Shown: in pieces, positions 32,145 through 43,200 of the stretch | Position numbering within the stretch: the first letter of the stretch is position 1 | Layout: each line of letters starts with the position of its first letter | Assembly (NCBI RefSeq): GCF_000350225.1 | Contig: NW_005179250.1 | Coordinates: 310,001-374,000 of the forward strand | Origin: Chondrus crispus | Lineage: Eukaryota; Rhodophyta; Florideophyceae; Gigartinales; Gigartinaceae | DNA length: 64,000 nucleotides | Reading direction: 5' to 3' | Notes under the pieces: generated by a model | Told to the model about the DNA's origin: nothing | The model's database searches: none | The model's input: only the letters and a program-made list of their open reading frames with translations | Position numbers and translations under genes: made by a program

Positions 32145-32815
32145 GGAATGGCGCTGGGTTTTTGATCACACCGCGTGGGGAGAGCAAGGGTCTTCCCTGC
32201 GGACCGTCCATTATCAGTTTAATCATTTTTGGGGCATGTTGGACGTCAAGAAGGAACTGACACTCGAACCGTATGGAGCATGTCGCACAACGAGCACGGA
32301 TAGTGCACGTGGGAACGCAATCGGAAGAGAACGAAGAACCCATATTGGGGAGCCAGACAGACAGCAATGACACCTAAAGTCACCCGGACCGCATGAAGGT
32401 GGCATGCTGGTCCCAAGATGAACTTCGTCGAGGCTAAGGCAAACCACCTCATCACTGATTCCGAATCAGCAACTACACCAAGTTTCGCTAGTCGCACCTC
32501 TACGCCTTTTCAGTTCCAAATGAGACCTGCTAAATAGGGCATGCACAGTGCACAACCAACCATCCTGTCTGCCAAGGAAACACTATCCGCTTCAGGCCTC
32601 GTTCCCCTTCTATTATTTCGTCGCACAACGAGCTGAATCAGCTCACATTCTTGTGTCCGGCGAACATCTGAAGAGATCATTCCCACGCCGTACACCAAAA
32701 GCAACTGCATCGACGAAGCCAACATATTTCTCCAAAACACAGATGTCGTTTTACATTGTTTACTTATCGTAGAAAGGAAAGAGATTCTGGGCCACGTCTT
32801 TGCGAACTGAAGACC
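32145..32815. other. No supported gene
   Basis: Flank to the right of the copia nest. Several frames of 70-80 codons are open without motifs. I see no repeat or RNA gene. Confidence 0.4.
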
Positions 32816-33229
32816 TTACCTAAACCTACGGATAATGATGATGATAATCCAGTCCCACCAGATGATAATAATCCTAATGCGCAACAGGAAGCGCCCAAAG
32901 AAACTGCGGCTGCCAGCCTTCTCGGCAAGACTCGCAAGCTCTAAGGCTGTCCTCCTCATCAACATGCACGTCTCCATAGCCACCGGTAACAACCTCCTGT
33001 TGCGAAGAGACCTGGCAGGTAGTGTTGAAGACATGCGCATGAGCTTGAGAATCGAATTCCGATTCATGTCCCCCACGAGGTCTTCTACATCTTCGTCGGT
33101 CATCAGTTCATTTTCAGAGACTCGAACAGTGTCCGCGGGAGCGACAAGGGTTCCATCTTCAATGTTGTCAGTTCCAGCTGCGAATGTCAAGAGGGCCACA
33201 AAGAGAAGGACTGAAATGGAGGTTCTCAT
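32816..33229 (-). CDS. Possible small secreted protein
   Basis: From ATG 33229 a 137-codon frame begins MRTSISVLLFVALLTFAAG, a good N-terminal signal peptide (basic start, hydrophobic core, small residues at the cleavage position). It is followed by an acidic segment (SENELMTDEDVEDLVGDM). The mature part has no known motif. The last 20 codons are low complexity (Ile/Trp-rich, from GAT/AAT repeats), so the true 3' end may be spliced or altered. The frame is open further upstream (to 33337), but the signal peptide argues for the start at 33229. A host gene is plausible but unproven. Confidence 0.4.
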   Translation of the reverse strand: MRTSISVLLFVALLTFAAGTDNIEDGTLVAPADTVRVSENELMTDEDVEDLVGDMNRNSILKLMRMSSTLPARSLRNRRLLPVAMETCMLMRRTALELASLAEKAGSRSFFGRFLLRIRIIIIWWDWIIIIIIRRFR

Positions 33230-36200
33230 CTTGCGTTTCGGAGATGCGGTTGCTTCACAAAGGTACGGCTGCGGTTGGTAAGGTGAACTGACTGCGCACT
33301 TCAGCACGGAAGCATGTAGTAGCTTAAATAGGCACAACTACGTTACCCAGTACCATGCACTCGTAGGTGGAGGATGCGCTTTCGTCTTTTTGCAGATACT
33401 CCCAAATCTACCTCACCGTTTTCGGGCAGACCCCACTGGAACTATGATAGAGAGTAAAGATGTCCAATGCCACAGACCAATTAGAGGTCCGTCCGCCGGA
33501 CCTACACTACCCTCGTCTGTACAAAAGCTCCGTTCTTGATTAGGAGGTTCTGATTGTACGTTCACAATACTAACGTTTCTGGACGACCCCATTCTTCGAA
33601 ACAGATTGCGTAGGGCATCAAGATATCCGGAACCCTTGTTGGTCCTCATAAACGACAAAAATCTAGCTGGACACCCCATGTCAATGTGGTCTTTGCAGTC
33701 TTGAAGATTTGTATCCGAAGCTTATTTTCTTTGAACAACGTTTTTACGTTGTTTGGGCCACAGGTTTTGAGTTTGTTTATGTCAAAGGCAAACAAATAGC
33801 CCCCTGCACCTTACGGAAATCGAAAAGAATGCAAGCTACATTGTCATCGTTGAGCCCGTTCATCCTTCGATCATGGACACACCACCGAGCCCTACCGGAA
33901 CATTTCATCTACTGAAGATCAATTTGGTAAAATCATATCGCAGCACTAACTCAAAGAGTCGGCGGATATCTGTAAAGGACTGCACATGGATGCACGATCG
34001 CTACCACTTCAAAGGTGCACCCTATCGCACGCACCCCCTACTACTGGAAGACGAATCAGCTCAAATCTGCTCTGATCAAGCGATCGACATTGTTATCGTA
34101 CTAATACAGAAAATTGAGGATCGCTGAATTGAAAAGCCACGTTGCGGCCCTCTTCGAACGCAAACGAGAGGCCACCTCATCGTAGGACGCATGTTGAGTT
34201 CGGCAACGGCTTTAACGAGTTTGACCCGATTCAATCTGCCGCTCAGTCCCCAAAGTGATTTCATAAATGCGGCTCTCTTGAGTCGTTGAAGTAAAAGACA
34301 ACTTCCGTCTCGATTTTTTCTGCTTGACAATCGCATATCTGAAAGGGGCTGAGATTGTAGGTCGTGTCAGGAAGCTTACAGTAAAGAGAGTAGGTGCCCG
34401 CTCGTTGAGACCAATGGAGATCAGCGACGTGCAGATTTGCCTCCCAGTGGTGCCTGAGATTCATTCTTGTACAAGGTATGATGCGCATGCGCTAAACTCA
34501 GGTCCTCTCTCCTGAACAGCAAAAGATTCTCCTGTGCGGGGTGGTTGCAGCTTCCCCGGAAGGGCATCCGCAAGAAAGGCGAAGGGGTGATATGGACACG
34601 CCCTGCGAGAAAGGGATTGCAGTTGGGAACGCGGCAAAGTCTGCATTTATTCCGCAAGCCCTCCCGCGTCGGGTCAAATGCGTCCGACCCCGAAGAATAT
34701 CTGACGCAGAGACGTGGCACCCCTTTCAAGACTTCAAGAAAGTATGAGAATTCTGGCTGCTCCCCAAAGAGGCAGTCAAATTTTGTACACCGCCTTGCGT
34801 GTGTGCACTGCATGTGGCCGTAGTACCGTACGGTCACAGATCGGCACTGCAGATCTGATGCAGGTTATACTGTAAGCAATCTGTGCACCACACGGCCCAT
34901 CTGGGTGCAATTCAGATGCCTGACATCACCCCGCTTTTCGGTTGCCCTTGCAACCAAACAACTGGAAAAGCTCTCTCCGAGCACTGCGGTGCGGTAAGCA
35001 TGTGACCTACAAGTATGCTTCCACTCCCGTTTTAGTCATTTATATCACGGGAGAGAGACACTTTTCGCAACAGTGCAGTTTCTTGTGGACGCAGGACATG
35101 CCACATACCGTAGTCGTGGCCTCGACGTGGCTCTCATTATGGGAAAAGCCTACCCATGTGATATTTTTCGATATGTAGAGGGGGCGAGGCATTTCCTGCA
35201 GAGTTAACGCTGTTGGATGAGGAATACTACCCATTAGAATAAGACCTCGTAGTCTTGGTGCATCCAAATCTCTCTGCCCCTTCCAGCACGTTTCAGCAAG
35301 AAGGGTATTGCCTTCTCTAATTCCACACAAGCAAGGACCATGCCCTGCTGACTGAAAATGATGCAAAGGCGTACACGACGCGGTAAGACTGGGAGTTTTC
35401 AAGATAAGAAATATTACATACCCCTGAACATTCTTTCAAAATCAGGAGGCTTTTATCTGCCTTATTATGATTCAAAGAGTTGCACATACTGTAGAGTATC
35501 ACATCGAGATAAACATTTAGGGCTTCCACAGGAAGTATTGTCAGGTTGGGTATGTTGTACAACGTGCTTCAAGGCTTCGTGTCAGGGGCCAGCACAACCT
35601 AGAGCTTGGTCGGATGGATGGATCTATCCGACCAAGCGTTATCATATCATAAAAATCTGCGAATTCTATTTCTATTCAACTTTGATGTCCACGGTTTCAA
35701 TTTTTCTTTGGTAGGTTAACTCGTCTTTAAATTTTCTGAAGTTGGAGACGGATAGGAAGCCCTCAACGCAATGTTTATATGCTGCAGTACTGGTATAAAA
35801 TTGGCTTAAAGAAAATGTGCACTTTAAGCCGACTTTTTCTTTTGAACAGCTTTACGTGCGTCAAAGATTTAATTTTCTCTATAATTGACGAGCAAGTGCT
35901 TTACCTGTGCCCAGGGACTTTTAGTTCCTTGTCCTCATATGAGGACCAACGGTCCGATAGACCCTTGACGACAAGCGACTTGCCTCATACTGCATGAGGT
36001 CAGGCATGGCCTCCTATGAGGCCAGTTTTTTGCAAAAATATACACATTAAATCGAACCTCTGTAAAATCAGCTTGTACGTCATTTCTTTAACGTAGATGC
36101 CCTCGGCAATTACATCTTGCAAAACAGTGAGATAGTATTTGTCAATACACAGAAAGACCAAGGATATAATGAAATTTCAATTTTGGTTGACATTTTAAAC

Positions 36201-36546
36201 AGCCGTTTTGGTTTCGAAGATATCAACACATAACGTTTTGAGGTTGGTCAGAAAGGCTTCTTTTGTAGGCATTCTAAAATGGCTGGAAAAGATGTGCAGA
36301 TCCTACCAAACTGTACCCTTCCGCAACGCAGAAGTCAGCGGCAGTGGCAAGAGTATATTTTTCCTTCTTGTTCAGCATGGGCAAGTCAAGAAAAAATAAG
36401 TTGAAAAGTAGCCTCATACGAGATTACTTCTCGTCTAGGCATCAGAGAGCAAGTTTTACTGCCAGTGGCTTAAGCAGCCTAAAAGTGTGTAAGCAATTAC
36501 AATTCCGGAGATGGTACGCCAAACGCAGCGATATCATTCGTAAATT
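33230..36546. other. 3.3 kb with no supported gene
   Basis: Open frames such as 34421-34837 (minus, Cys/Arg-rich) and 35358-35714 (plus) have no motif I recognise. An inverted repeat with 12-bp arms lies at 35604-35637, and a hairpin followed by six T lies near 36005-36031. The right end is set by the terminal repeat of the PIF/Harbinger element at 36547. Confidence 0.4.
35604..35637. repeat. Inverted repeat, 12-bp arms
   Basis: GCTTGGTCGGAT and its exact complement are separated by 10 bases. Could be the scar of a small element; nothing else supports that. Confidence 0.8.
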
Positions 36547-36569
36547 GTGGGTTTACGCACGGCAGAATT
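36547..36569 (+). repeat. Left terminal inverted repeat of Harbinger
   Basis: GTGGGTTTACGCACGGCAGA continuing to ATTC pairs with the right end, apart from one base and a 1-base gap. Confidence 0.85.
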
Positions 36570-36740
36570 CTGTAACTAAAAATGAGAAATAGAAAAACAG
36601 CAATGCAGAAATCTTATTCCTGAAAAATCATTGCAGAAAATTTTAAAGCCGTTTACGCTACAGTTAGTGAGAACCAGTTGTGAGTATTATATCTGACCCT
36701 CTGAGTAGTAGTCCTCCCCCTTCGCCAAATTCTCAACAAC

Positions 36741-37925
36741 ATGACAAGGGGACGCCAGCGCGATCATACTGTGAAATTTACCGAGCGTCGAGCATCGCAA
36801 TGGAATGCTGTTTTTCTAGCAATTGGTAGGCGACGAATGATGCAGAACGAATATGCTTTCACGTCTACAAATTCCTTAATGCGAGTTGCCTACACTACAT
36901 GGAGAGAGAAGAAGGAAGTCGAGCTGTTGCTTGCGAGAAGAAGACGAATCAGTTCAAGCGCGTTTAGTTTCAACTTCAACGGTCTAACGGACGGGGACGC
37001 ACTGCTACATTTCAGATTCCGTAAGGAAGATATCATTAGAATGATAAGCGCAGTTTCTTGGCCCACACAAAAGCGAACGATAGAGCGAAACAGATTCAGC
37101 GTCACACCTCTACTAGCGACCTGTGTCATACTGAGACGTCTGGCGTCACCAGCCAGGTGGAAAGACCTCGAGATTCTGTTTGGGAAGCACGCATCTCAGA
37201 TGTCAGAGATATTTTGGGAGGGCCTAGAGCATATGTTGGAAGCAAGACTCGACCTCATAAAAGGATCCATAAGCCCACAGTACATGCATCTAAATGCGGA
37301 ACGGTATGCCACGGCAGTTCAGGACAAGTGTCGAGCCCTCGCCAACTGTGTCGGTTTCATAGACGGCACAGTGATTGGCATTGCAAGACCGAAGGGATAT
37401 GCCAGTCAAAGAATTGCGTACAATGGGCACAAACGAAAGCATGCTCTCAAGTTTCAGGCTGTAAACAGTCCTGATGGACTCATAATGCATGTCCATGGTC
37501 CCATAGAAGGTCCACGCCACGATTGGACGCTGTACATGAGAAGTGCGCTTGACACGCATCTACCTGAGGTACTCGATGTAGGGGGAAAGAGGTACTGTAT
37601 CTTCGGAGATTCAGAATACAATCGTCGGTGGTTCATGGAAATTCCGTTTCAGGGAAGCAATTTATCGGCGCAGCAAGTCGCATTCAACAAGGCTATGTGT
37701 TCTGCTCGCATAACTGTAGAGTGGATATTCAAAGAGGTCAAGCTCTACTTTACGACGGTGGACTTCAAGCGAAAGATGAAGGTGTTCGAGTCTCCGGTTG
37801 GGTCCCTTTACCTGGCGGCGATGCTTCTCAGTAATATGCGCAACTGCATCTATCGAAACCAGGTAGCTGCGTACTTCAATTGCACGGCGCCAACTCTGGA
37901 AGACTACCTATCCCATAGGGATTAG
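36741..37925 (+). CDS. PIF/Harbinger transposase (DDE)
   Basis: 394 residues from ATG 36741. It cuts and joins the transposon ends, working in the nucleus with the partner protein. The catalytic triad is visible: D208 in VGFIDGT, D290 in CIFGDSEY and E327 in ITVEWIFKEVK, with the family's C-terminal SPVGSLYLAAMLLSNMRNC block. The N-terminal 100 residues are basic. There is no stop or frameshift. Its 3' end faces the 3' end of the Myb/SANT-like gene 200 bp away. All key residues seem present, so the protein may be active. Confidence 0.93.
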   Translation: MTRGRQRDHTVKFTERRASQWNAVFLAIGRRRMMQNEYAFTSTNSLMRVAYTTWREKKEVELLLARRRRISSSAFSFNFNGLTDGDALLHFRFRKEDIIRMISAVSWPTQKRTIERNRFSVTPLLATCVILRRLASPARWKDLEILFGKHASQMSEIFWEGLEHMLEARLDLIKGSISPQYMHLNAERYATAVQDKCRALANCVGFIDGTVIGIARPKGYASQRIAYNGHKRKHALKFQAVNSPDGLIMHVHGPIEGPRHDWTLYMRSALDTHLPEVLDVGGKRYCIFGDSEYNRRWFMEIPFQGSNLSAQQVAFNKAMCSARITVEWIFKEVKLYFTTVDFKRKMKVFESPVGSLYLAAMLLSNMRNCIYRNQVAAYFNCTAPTLEDYLSHRD

Positions 37926-38129
37926 ACTGGGTAGTCTCGCTCCTCGGCCGCCCGCGCGGACGAGGAACGAGGACCAAGTCCGCGAATGCGAGCTTGCGAG
38001 CTTTAGCGCGGACTTCGTCCGCAGCCCCGCAGGGAGCCCCGCGCGAGCGGAAAACCGGGGGACAAAGTAGGCGAAAAGGCATTTTTCTTTAGTAAACAAC
38101 ATTTGAAAGCGGGTTTAAAAGCCCTTTCT

Positions 38130-38897
38130 TTACTTTCTATTAAGAGCCTCTATCAGAAGTTTATACTTAGCCAACTCTAGCTCCTGCATCTTCTCGCGCT
38201 CCTCGCGTCGCTCCTCCCGCTCGCGTTCGCGCTCAGCGCGATCAGCCTCGCTTCGCTCGCGTTCGAATGCTAACTTTTCCCGCTCTAAATCAATGCGCGC
38301 GAGGTCCGCGTCGCGCAGGTGCGCTCCGAAGCGCTCCATCTCGCCACCAGATTCCATTTGTTTCAGGCGCTTAGTCTTCTTCGCGCTCGCTGGGACTTCC
38401 TCCGTCGATTCCTCGCTGGTATCGTCGGCCGTCCTTCGCTTAAGGGACATCTCTACCAGGGCTTGGCCAATCCTTTCCTTCTCGCGATCCGTCTCCTGCT
38501 GCGCGGTCTTCTTGGCAGTCTTCTGTACAGCCAGGTCATCGCGTGCCTCTCGCATTTCCATCAGTAGCTCCTCCATCTCCCCAATCTCGCCTCCTACACC
38601 GGAAAGACGTTGGTTTGCGTTGTCGTTCATGTCAAACTGCTCTTGCAGTCTCTTGTAACGGTCGCGCACGCTTTTCCAAGTCACCGTCTGGGCAACGGAG
38701 AGATTAGCGTTGAAATTGCTCGCAGCTTCGCCATACCTCTTACCGTTCTCACCAAACGCTGCAACATGAGCGTTTGCTGCACAGACCTCCCGTAGGAGCA
38801 CAAGATCTTCTTCGGGGGTAAAATGAGAATGTCGCCCGGTCCTTGTTGCGGCAGAGTCGGAAGGGGAAGGGGCGTCGACAGATATGACCTCCGCCAT
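38130..38897 (-). CDS. Myb/SANT-like partner protein of Harbinger
   Basis: 255 residues from ATG 38897. Residues about 20-90 read as a trihelix/Myb-SANT-like DNA-binding domain (HFTPEEDLVLLREVCAA, GKRYGEAASNFNA, WKSVRDRYKRLQEQF). In PIF/Harbinger elements this second protein binds the transposase, aids its nuclear import and contacts the ends. The C-terminal half is a long charged coiled coil (REKMQELELAKYKLLIEAL) with a basic KKTKRLK patch. Intact, convergent with the transposase, and inside the terminal repeats. Confidence 0.9.
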   Translation of the reverse strand: MAEVISVDAPSPSDSAATRTGRHSHFTPEEDLVLLREVCAANAHVAAFGENGKRYGEAASNFNANLSVAQTVTWKSVRDRYKRLQEQFDMNDNANQRLSGVGGEIGEMEELLMEMREARDDLAVQKTAKKTAQQETDREKERIGQALVEMSLKRRTADDTSEESTEEVPASAKKTKRLKQMESGGEMERFGAHLRDADLARIDLEREKLAFERERSEADRAEREREREERREEREKMQELELAKYKLLIEALNRK

Positions 38898-39147
38898 AAT
38901 GAGGATGGGAGTAAGATGATGTGAGGGTGGATGGGGTGACAGAGCATGAGTTCGAGGGATTATGGCATACTAGTACTATTTGGCGCGCTCATGTAGGACA
39001 TCTGTCTCCGAATTTCTCACAATTGTTTCTCACAGGTTTTCTCTAACTGCGCACTTTTCGGCAATATTCCTCACAGCTTCTTTGCAGAATTCTGTATCTT
39101 TTGACACCTGTCATACGTATTGCAGAATTTTGAAAAAATCATTGCAG

Positions 39148-39169
39148 AATTCTGCTTGCGTAAACCCAC
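39148..39169 (-). repeat. Right terminal inverted repeat of Harbinger
   Basis: Read on the minus strand it starts GTGGGTTTACGCAAGCAGAA, matching the left end. Confidence 0.85.
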
Positions 39170-40135
39170 CAATGTACACTTGCGGGGCAGCTTGCAGCCA
39201 AACAGCTGCCATCTACGAGCTCATGCTGCACTGTTCACAATGTTCAAAAGAGTAGAGCCGGTACTGTACACCTGTACAGTGCTTTTGGCTCGTTTTCGGG
39301 CAGTGTGTCATGGTTTCCCGTCTAAGTTTCTTCGTAGGTAGATAATGGGTTGTCTGGGTGTACGGACGCGCGCGCGGTAGGCAAGGAAAAGAGCACGACC
39401 TCAGAAAGTTGCTGAGATCGATTCCCCCAAGCTGGAGCTCAGCTTAGAATTTTATGTTCAACTCGGACCTTGACCGGACCCCGACTTGGACCGACCCCTG
39501 GCCCTATGTTGGCGGGCCGAACGTGGGTTGCTCTCCTCACTAGCGCACCCTGGGTAGACAAACTGATTGCAGGGTAACCCTTACTAATTTTTCCAAACCC
39601 TTACTAATTTTCCCAAGAACTCGGGTGTCGCAACAGTAGAAACAACCATATGCTTACCTTCATGGGAATACCAGTCGCAATTAGTGAACATACAGGAAAC
39701 CGGGATAACATGCACGGAGCGAATTGCCTGAAGAACATAAAGGAAATCAGTACGACATAGAGAGCGCAGACATCGAGGAAGTCGCGATGGCCGAGAGAAT
39801 TACGACTGCCGAGAGAGCAGAAGCGAAAGCATCTCAGAGAAAGTACGAGTGAGAGAAGTTTGTCTATGAATGGAACAGAAGAGGGACAGAAAAAGAAAGG
39901 GGAGAGGTAGCAGGGCTACAACTTATCTTTTCCCATCTCCCCACCCTTGCCTCTGATTCTTTCTTCCCGTGGACACAACACAATAGGATCCTTCTCACAT
40001 TCGACACCATTTTTTCCCCAGAAAAGGCGTTGAATCTTGCAACAGTATATGCAACAGTACAAGGTAACAGTGATGCTCATTGCAAAGTGGACAAGCAGAA
40101 GGGTTTGGTTGTGGATTGTCGCCGGGCAAGGTGAG
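39170..40135. other. No supported gene
   Basis: Intergenic sequence with a two-copy 19-20 bp repeat around CCCTTACTAATTTT at 39576-39614. Small frames lack motifs. It ends at the target duplication GTGAG (40131-40135). Confidence 0.45.
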
Positions 40136-40281
40136 TGTAGCGGGAACATGCAATATTCGTGCACTCTCCCTGGCTCATTATGCAATATTCGTGCACTCTC
40201 CGTGAATCATTATGCAATATTCGTGCACTCTCCCTGAATCATTTAGAATAATAATTTGAGAGTCACATATGACACGTTGCA
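40136..40281 (-). repeat. 3' LTR, 146 bp, internally deleted
   Basis: It matches both ends of 44968-45284 but lacks about 171 bp after GCGGGAAC. The minus-strand AGGAGGAGG just before it is the polypurine tract and also codes the last three Arg of pol. Confidence 0.9.
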
Positions 40282-43200
40282 CTAATGCCTCCTCCTTGGA
40301 ATGACGTCCGCGTCATTCATTTCGTTTCCCAGCAAGTAATTTTGGAGCTGTTCATTGATTGTCCCATGGGCATCCACGAGATTGCGCGAGGGTTCCCACG
40401 TAGATTCATGAGAAGGTTGCCCCTTCCACTGAACTAGGAACTGCATTCCTCTACCTCGTCGACGATGCTGCAAGATCGTCTCGACATATTCTTCTGGTCC
40501 TTCGGTGAGTTGAACCGGCAGTGGTGGAGCCGGCTTTGAGACAGATAGCTCTTCGGGTTGTTCGTAGTATTTGTCGGTGTACGATACATTGATGACGGGA
40601 TGTGCCTTGAAGCTCGAAAGGAATTTCAAACGGACTGCATTGGGACCTACAAGCGCCACAATCTCAAACGGGCCTAACTGCTTTGCTTGTAGCTTCACAG
40701 AAACTTGGCCCCGAGTATATGAATCTCGTAAGAACTTGCTCTTCACCATGACCTTGTCCCCAATAGTATAATTATGCGGTCGAAAATGCTTCTCCGCGTG
40801 CCGCAACTGTTGTTCCCGAGCGTGCTGATATGCTCGCTGTGCATCCTTAAACGTTTTTCTTAAAATGACTTGTAAGTCTGTGATTGCTTGTACGAGAGGG
40901 CTCTCGTTGCACAGACAGTGCAAGGGATGCCGAGGCTCCCATCCGAGATCCAAGAAAAAAGGAGTGTACCCAGTAGTGTCGTGGACGGATGAGCTGTAAG
41001 CAAATTCTGCAGTAGCAAGTAGCTGATCCCAGTTATTCTGATGATAATTGCAGAATAGACGGAGATAAGTCTCGAGCATTTTGTTCATGACCTCAGATTG
41101 ACCATCCGTCTGAGGATGGTTGCTGGTTGACTTCTTCAACTGTACGACGAGCAGCCTATTCAGGTTCTGCCAAAACTTTGAAGTAAACTTAGGGTCGCGG
41201 TCGCTAACCAGAGAATCCGGCAAACCGTGAAGTCTGAATACGTGCTTGTGATAGTCCTTGGCCGCTGTGATTGCGTCGTCGGTCGATGAACAGGGAACAA
41301 AATGCGGTCTCTTTGAAAACTGATCAACGTAGGTCGTGATTGCGTCATAACCGGACTTCGTCTTTGGCAGCTGTGTAATGAAATCGAGCGACACACTGCC
41401 CCATCGACGGTCTGCCAGCTCAAGGATCTGTGGTGTTGTGAATGGCTTCTGATTGGATATCTTATGTCTCTGGCATTTGTCACAGCCGCGTACGTACCTC
41501 TTGACGTCCCGCACCTTCTTGTTCCAATGAAACTGTTCAAGTCGTTTCAACCTCTTTGCAAGTCCGAGATGACCAGAGACAGGTGCATCGTGAGCTGTTT
41601 TAAGCAGCTCCTTCACTGCCGTCCGTGAAACGCAAATTTCCCCAGACGTTAATTTGAGTAAACCACCCTGTAGTGCGTATCGAGACGTTTTTGCATCCTT
41701 GCCATCCTGTAACCTGGTCAGAATGGGGCCAAAATGCTGATCCTCTGAAGTGCAAGTCAAATCCAGGGATTCAGGGAGATTTCTTGTACTGACAGAGACG
41801 TTTGATAGTAGTGCCGAGAGATCTGAATCAGCGTGTGGAGCTCGTGACAATGTGTCGCCAAGGACATGTACCTTGCCCTTCTGTAACGTGATAGGGAATA
41901 TGCCGAAGTTTGCAAGCGTGGCCAGTCACCGAGTCTCCATTCGACTAAGGTTTTGCTTTGTAAAAAGGTACTTCAAAACTTGATTGTCTGTAATAATCTC
42001 GAATGAGGATCCCTCCAGGTAACATCTAAAATGTTCAAGAAACCCGATCAACCCAAGCAGTTCGCGGTCATTAGCGAAATAGTGCTGTTGCGCGTTGTTG
42101 AGTTTTCTTGAAAAGTAGGCAACCGCATGTTCTTTCCCGTTCACAATTTGTGTAAGTGTGCCGCCAATAGCTGTCTGAGAAGCATCTATGTGCCCACGAA
42201 ATGGTAGCGTCCAGTTTGCATGCCTCAAGACCGGCGCATGCGTTAGTCGTTGTTTCAGTTCTTCGAAGGAAGTCTGACAGCTGGCATCCCAGTCGCGGAT
42301 GTTCTTCCCTTTCTTCGTAAGCTCGGTTAGAGGCAGCGCAATTTTGCTGAAGTCTTTAATGAACCGCCGGAAGAAGGAAACAAGCCCGACGAACGATCGG
42401 ATCTCCGAGACAGAGGATGGCGTCGGCCAGTCCTCGATGATATGAATCTTCGCCGGGTTGACCTTGATCCCATCCTCCCCCACAACCACTCCAAGGAATT
42501 CAACCTCCTTTTTCATAAAGTCGCACTTTTGAGGGGAGACATAGAGCTTGTGAGAACGTAGCCGGTCTAGTACGGATCGAACATCTTCAAAGTGCTGCTC
42601 TGTTGTCTCTGAAAATATGAGTATGTCATCCATGTAAACAACGCAGCATTTGTCAACCAGTCCATGTAGGACCTCGTTCATTAGGGCCATAAACGTAGCA
42701 GGTGCATTGCAGAGGCCCATCGGCATAACGAGAAATTCATACTGCCCATACTTTGTGTTGAAGGCGGTCTTCTCGACGTCTTCGGGTCGGATGCGTATCT
42801 GGTGGAAACCGGTTTTTAAATCTATTTCTGTAAAAAACTTAGCACCTCCCAACCTGTCATACATTTCATCCGGCCGCGGGATCGGTGTGCTATTGCGCTT
42901 TGTAATCCTGTTCAGTCCTCTGTAATCCACCACCCCGCCAAGGGGCTTCCCAGAAGTCTTCACAAAAAACAAGGGCGCGCCAAAGGGGCTCTTGCTTGGT
43001 CGGATGACCTTTCTATTCAACAGGTCGATCAGGTACTCTCGTGTAGCTTCAAGTTCTTGGGGAGAAAGGCGATACAGACCCCGGTGCAGAATCTTCTGGT
43101 GAGGGTCGATGACGATCGCATGGTCGACGCTACGTTCCGGTGGAAGCCCTTTAGGGAGCTTTGTGCGGAAGACGTCCTCATACTCATCCAATAGTTTGCG

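Larger units (their letters stand above)
36547..39169 (+). mobile_element. PIF/Harbinger DNA transposon, apparently intact
   Basis: The ends are inverted repeats beginning GTGGGTTTACGCA (36547 on plus, 39169 on minus), followed on both sides by CAGAATTCTG[TC]A. Inside, convergent genes encode a DDE transposase and a Myb/SANT-like protein, the standard two-gene make-up of PIF/Harbinger. Copies of a GCAGAATTCTG-like motif recur near both ends. I could not fix a 3-bp target duplication, so the boundaries may be off by a few bases. Both frames are complete. Confidence 0.87.

Noticed and set aside
36601-36740. Additional 5' exon for the Harbinger transposase
   Set aside because: Region is AT-rich with subterminal repeats and the ATG at 36741 gives a full-length protein.
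41926-41928. TGA as selenocysteine or programmed readthrough
   Set aside because: It falls in a position that is normally Trp and no structure near it suggests recoding; a point mutation is simpler.
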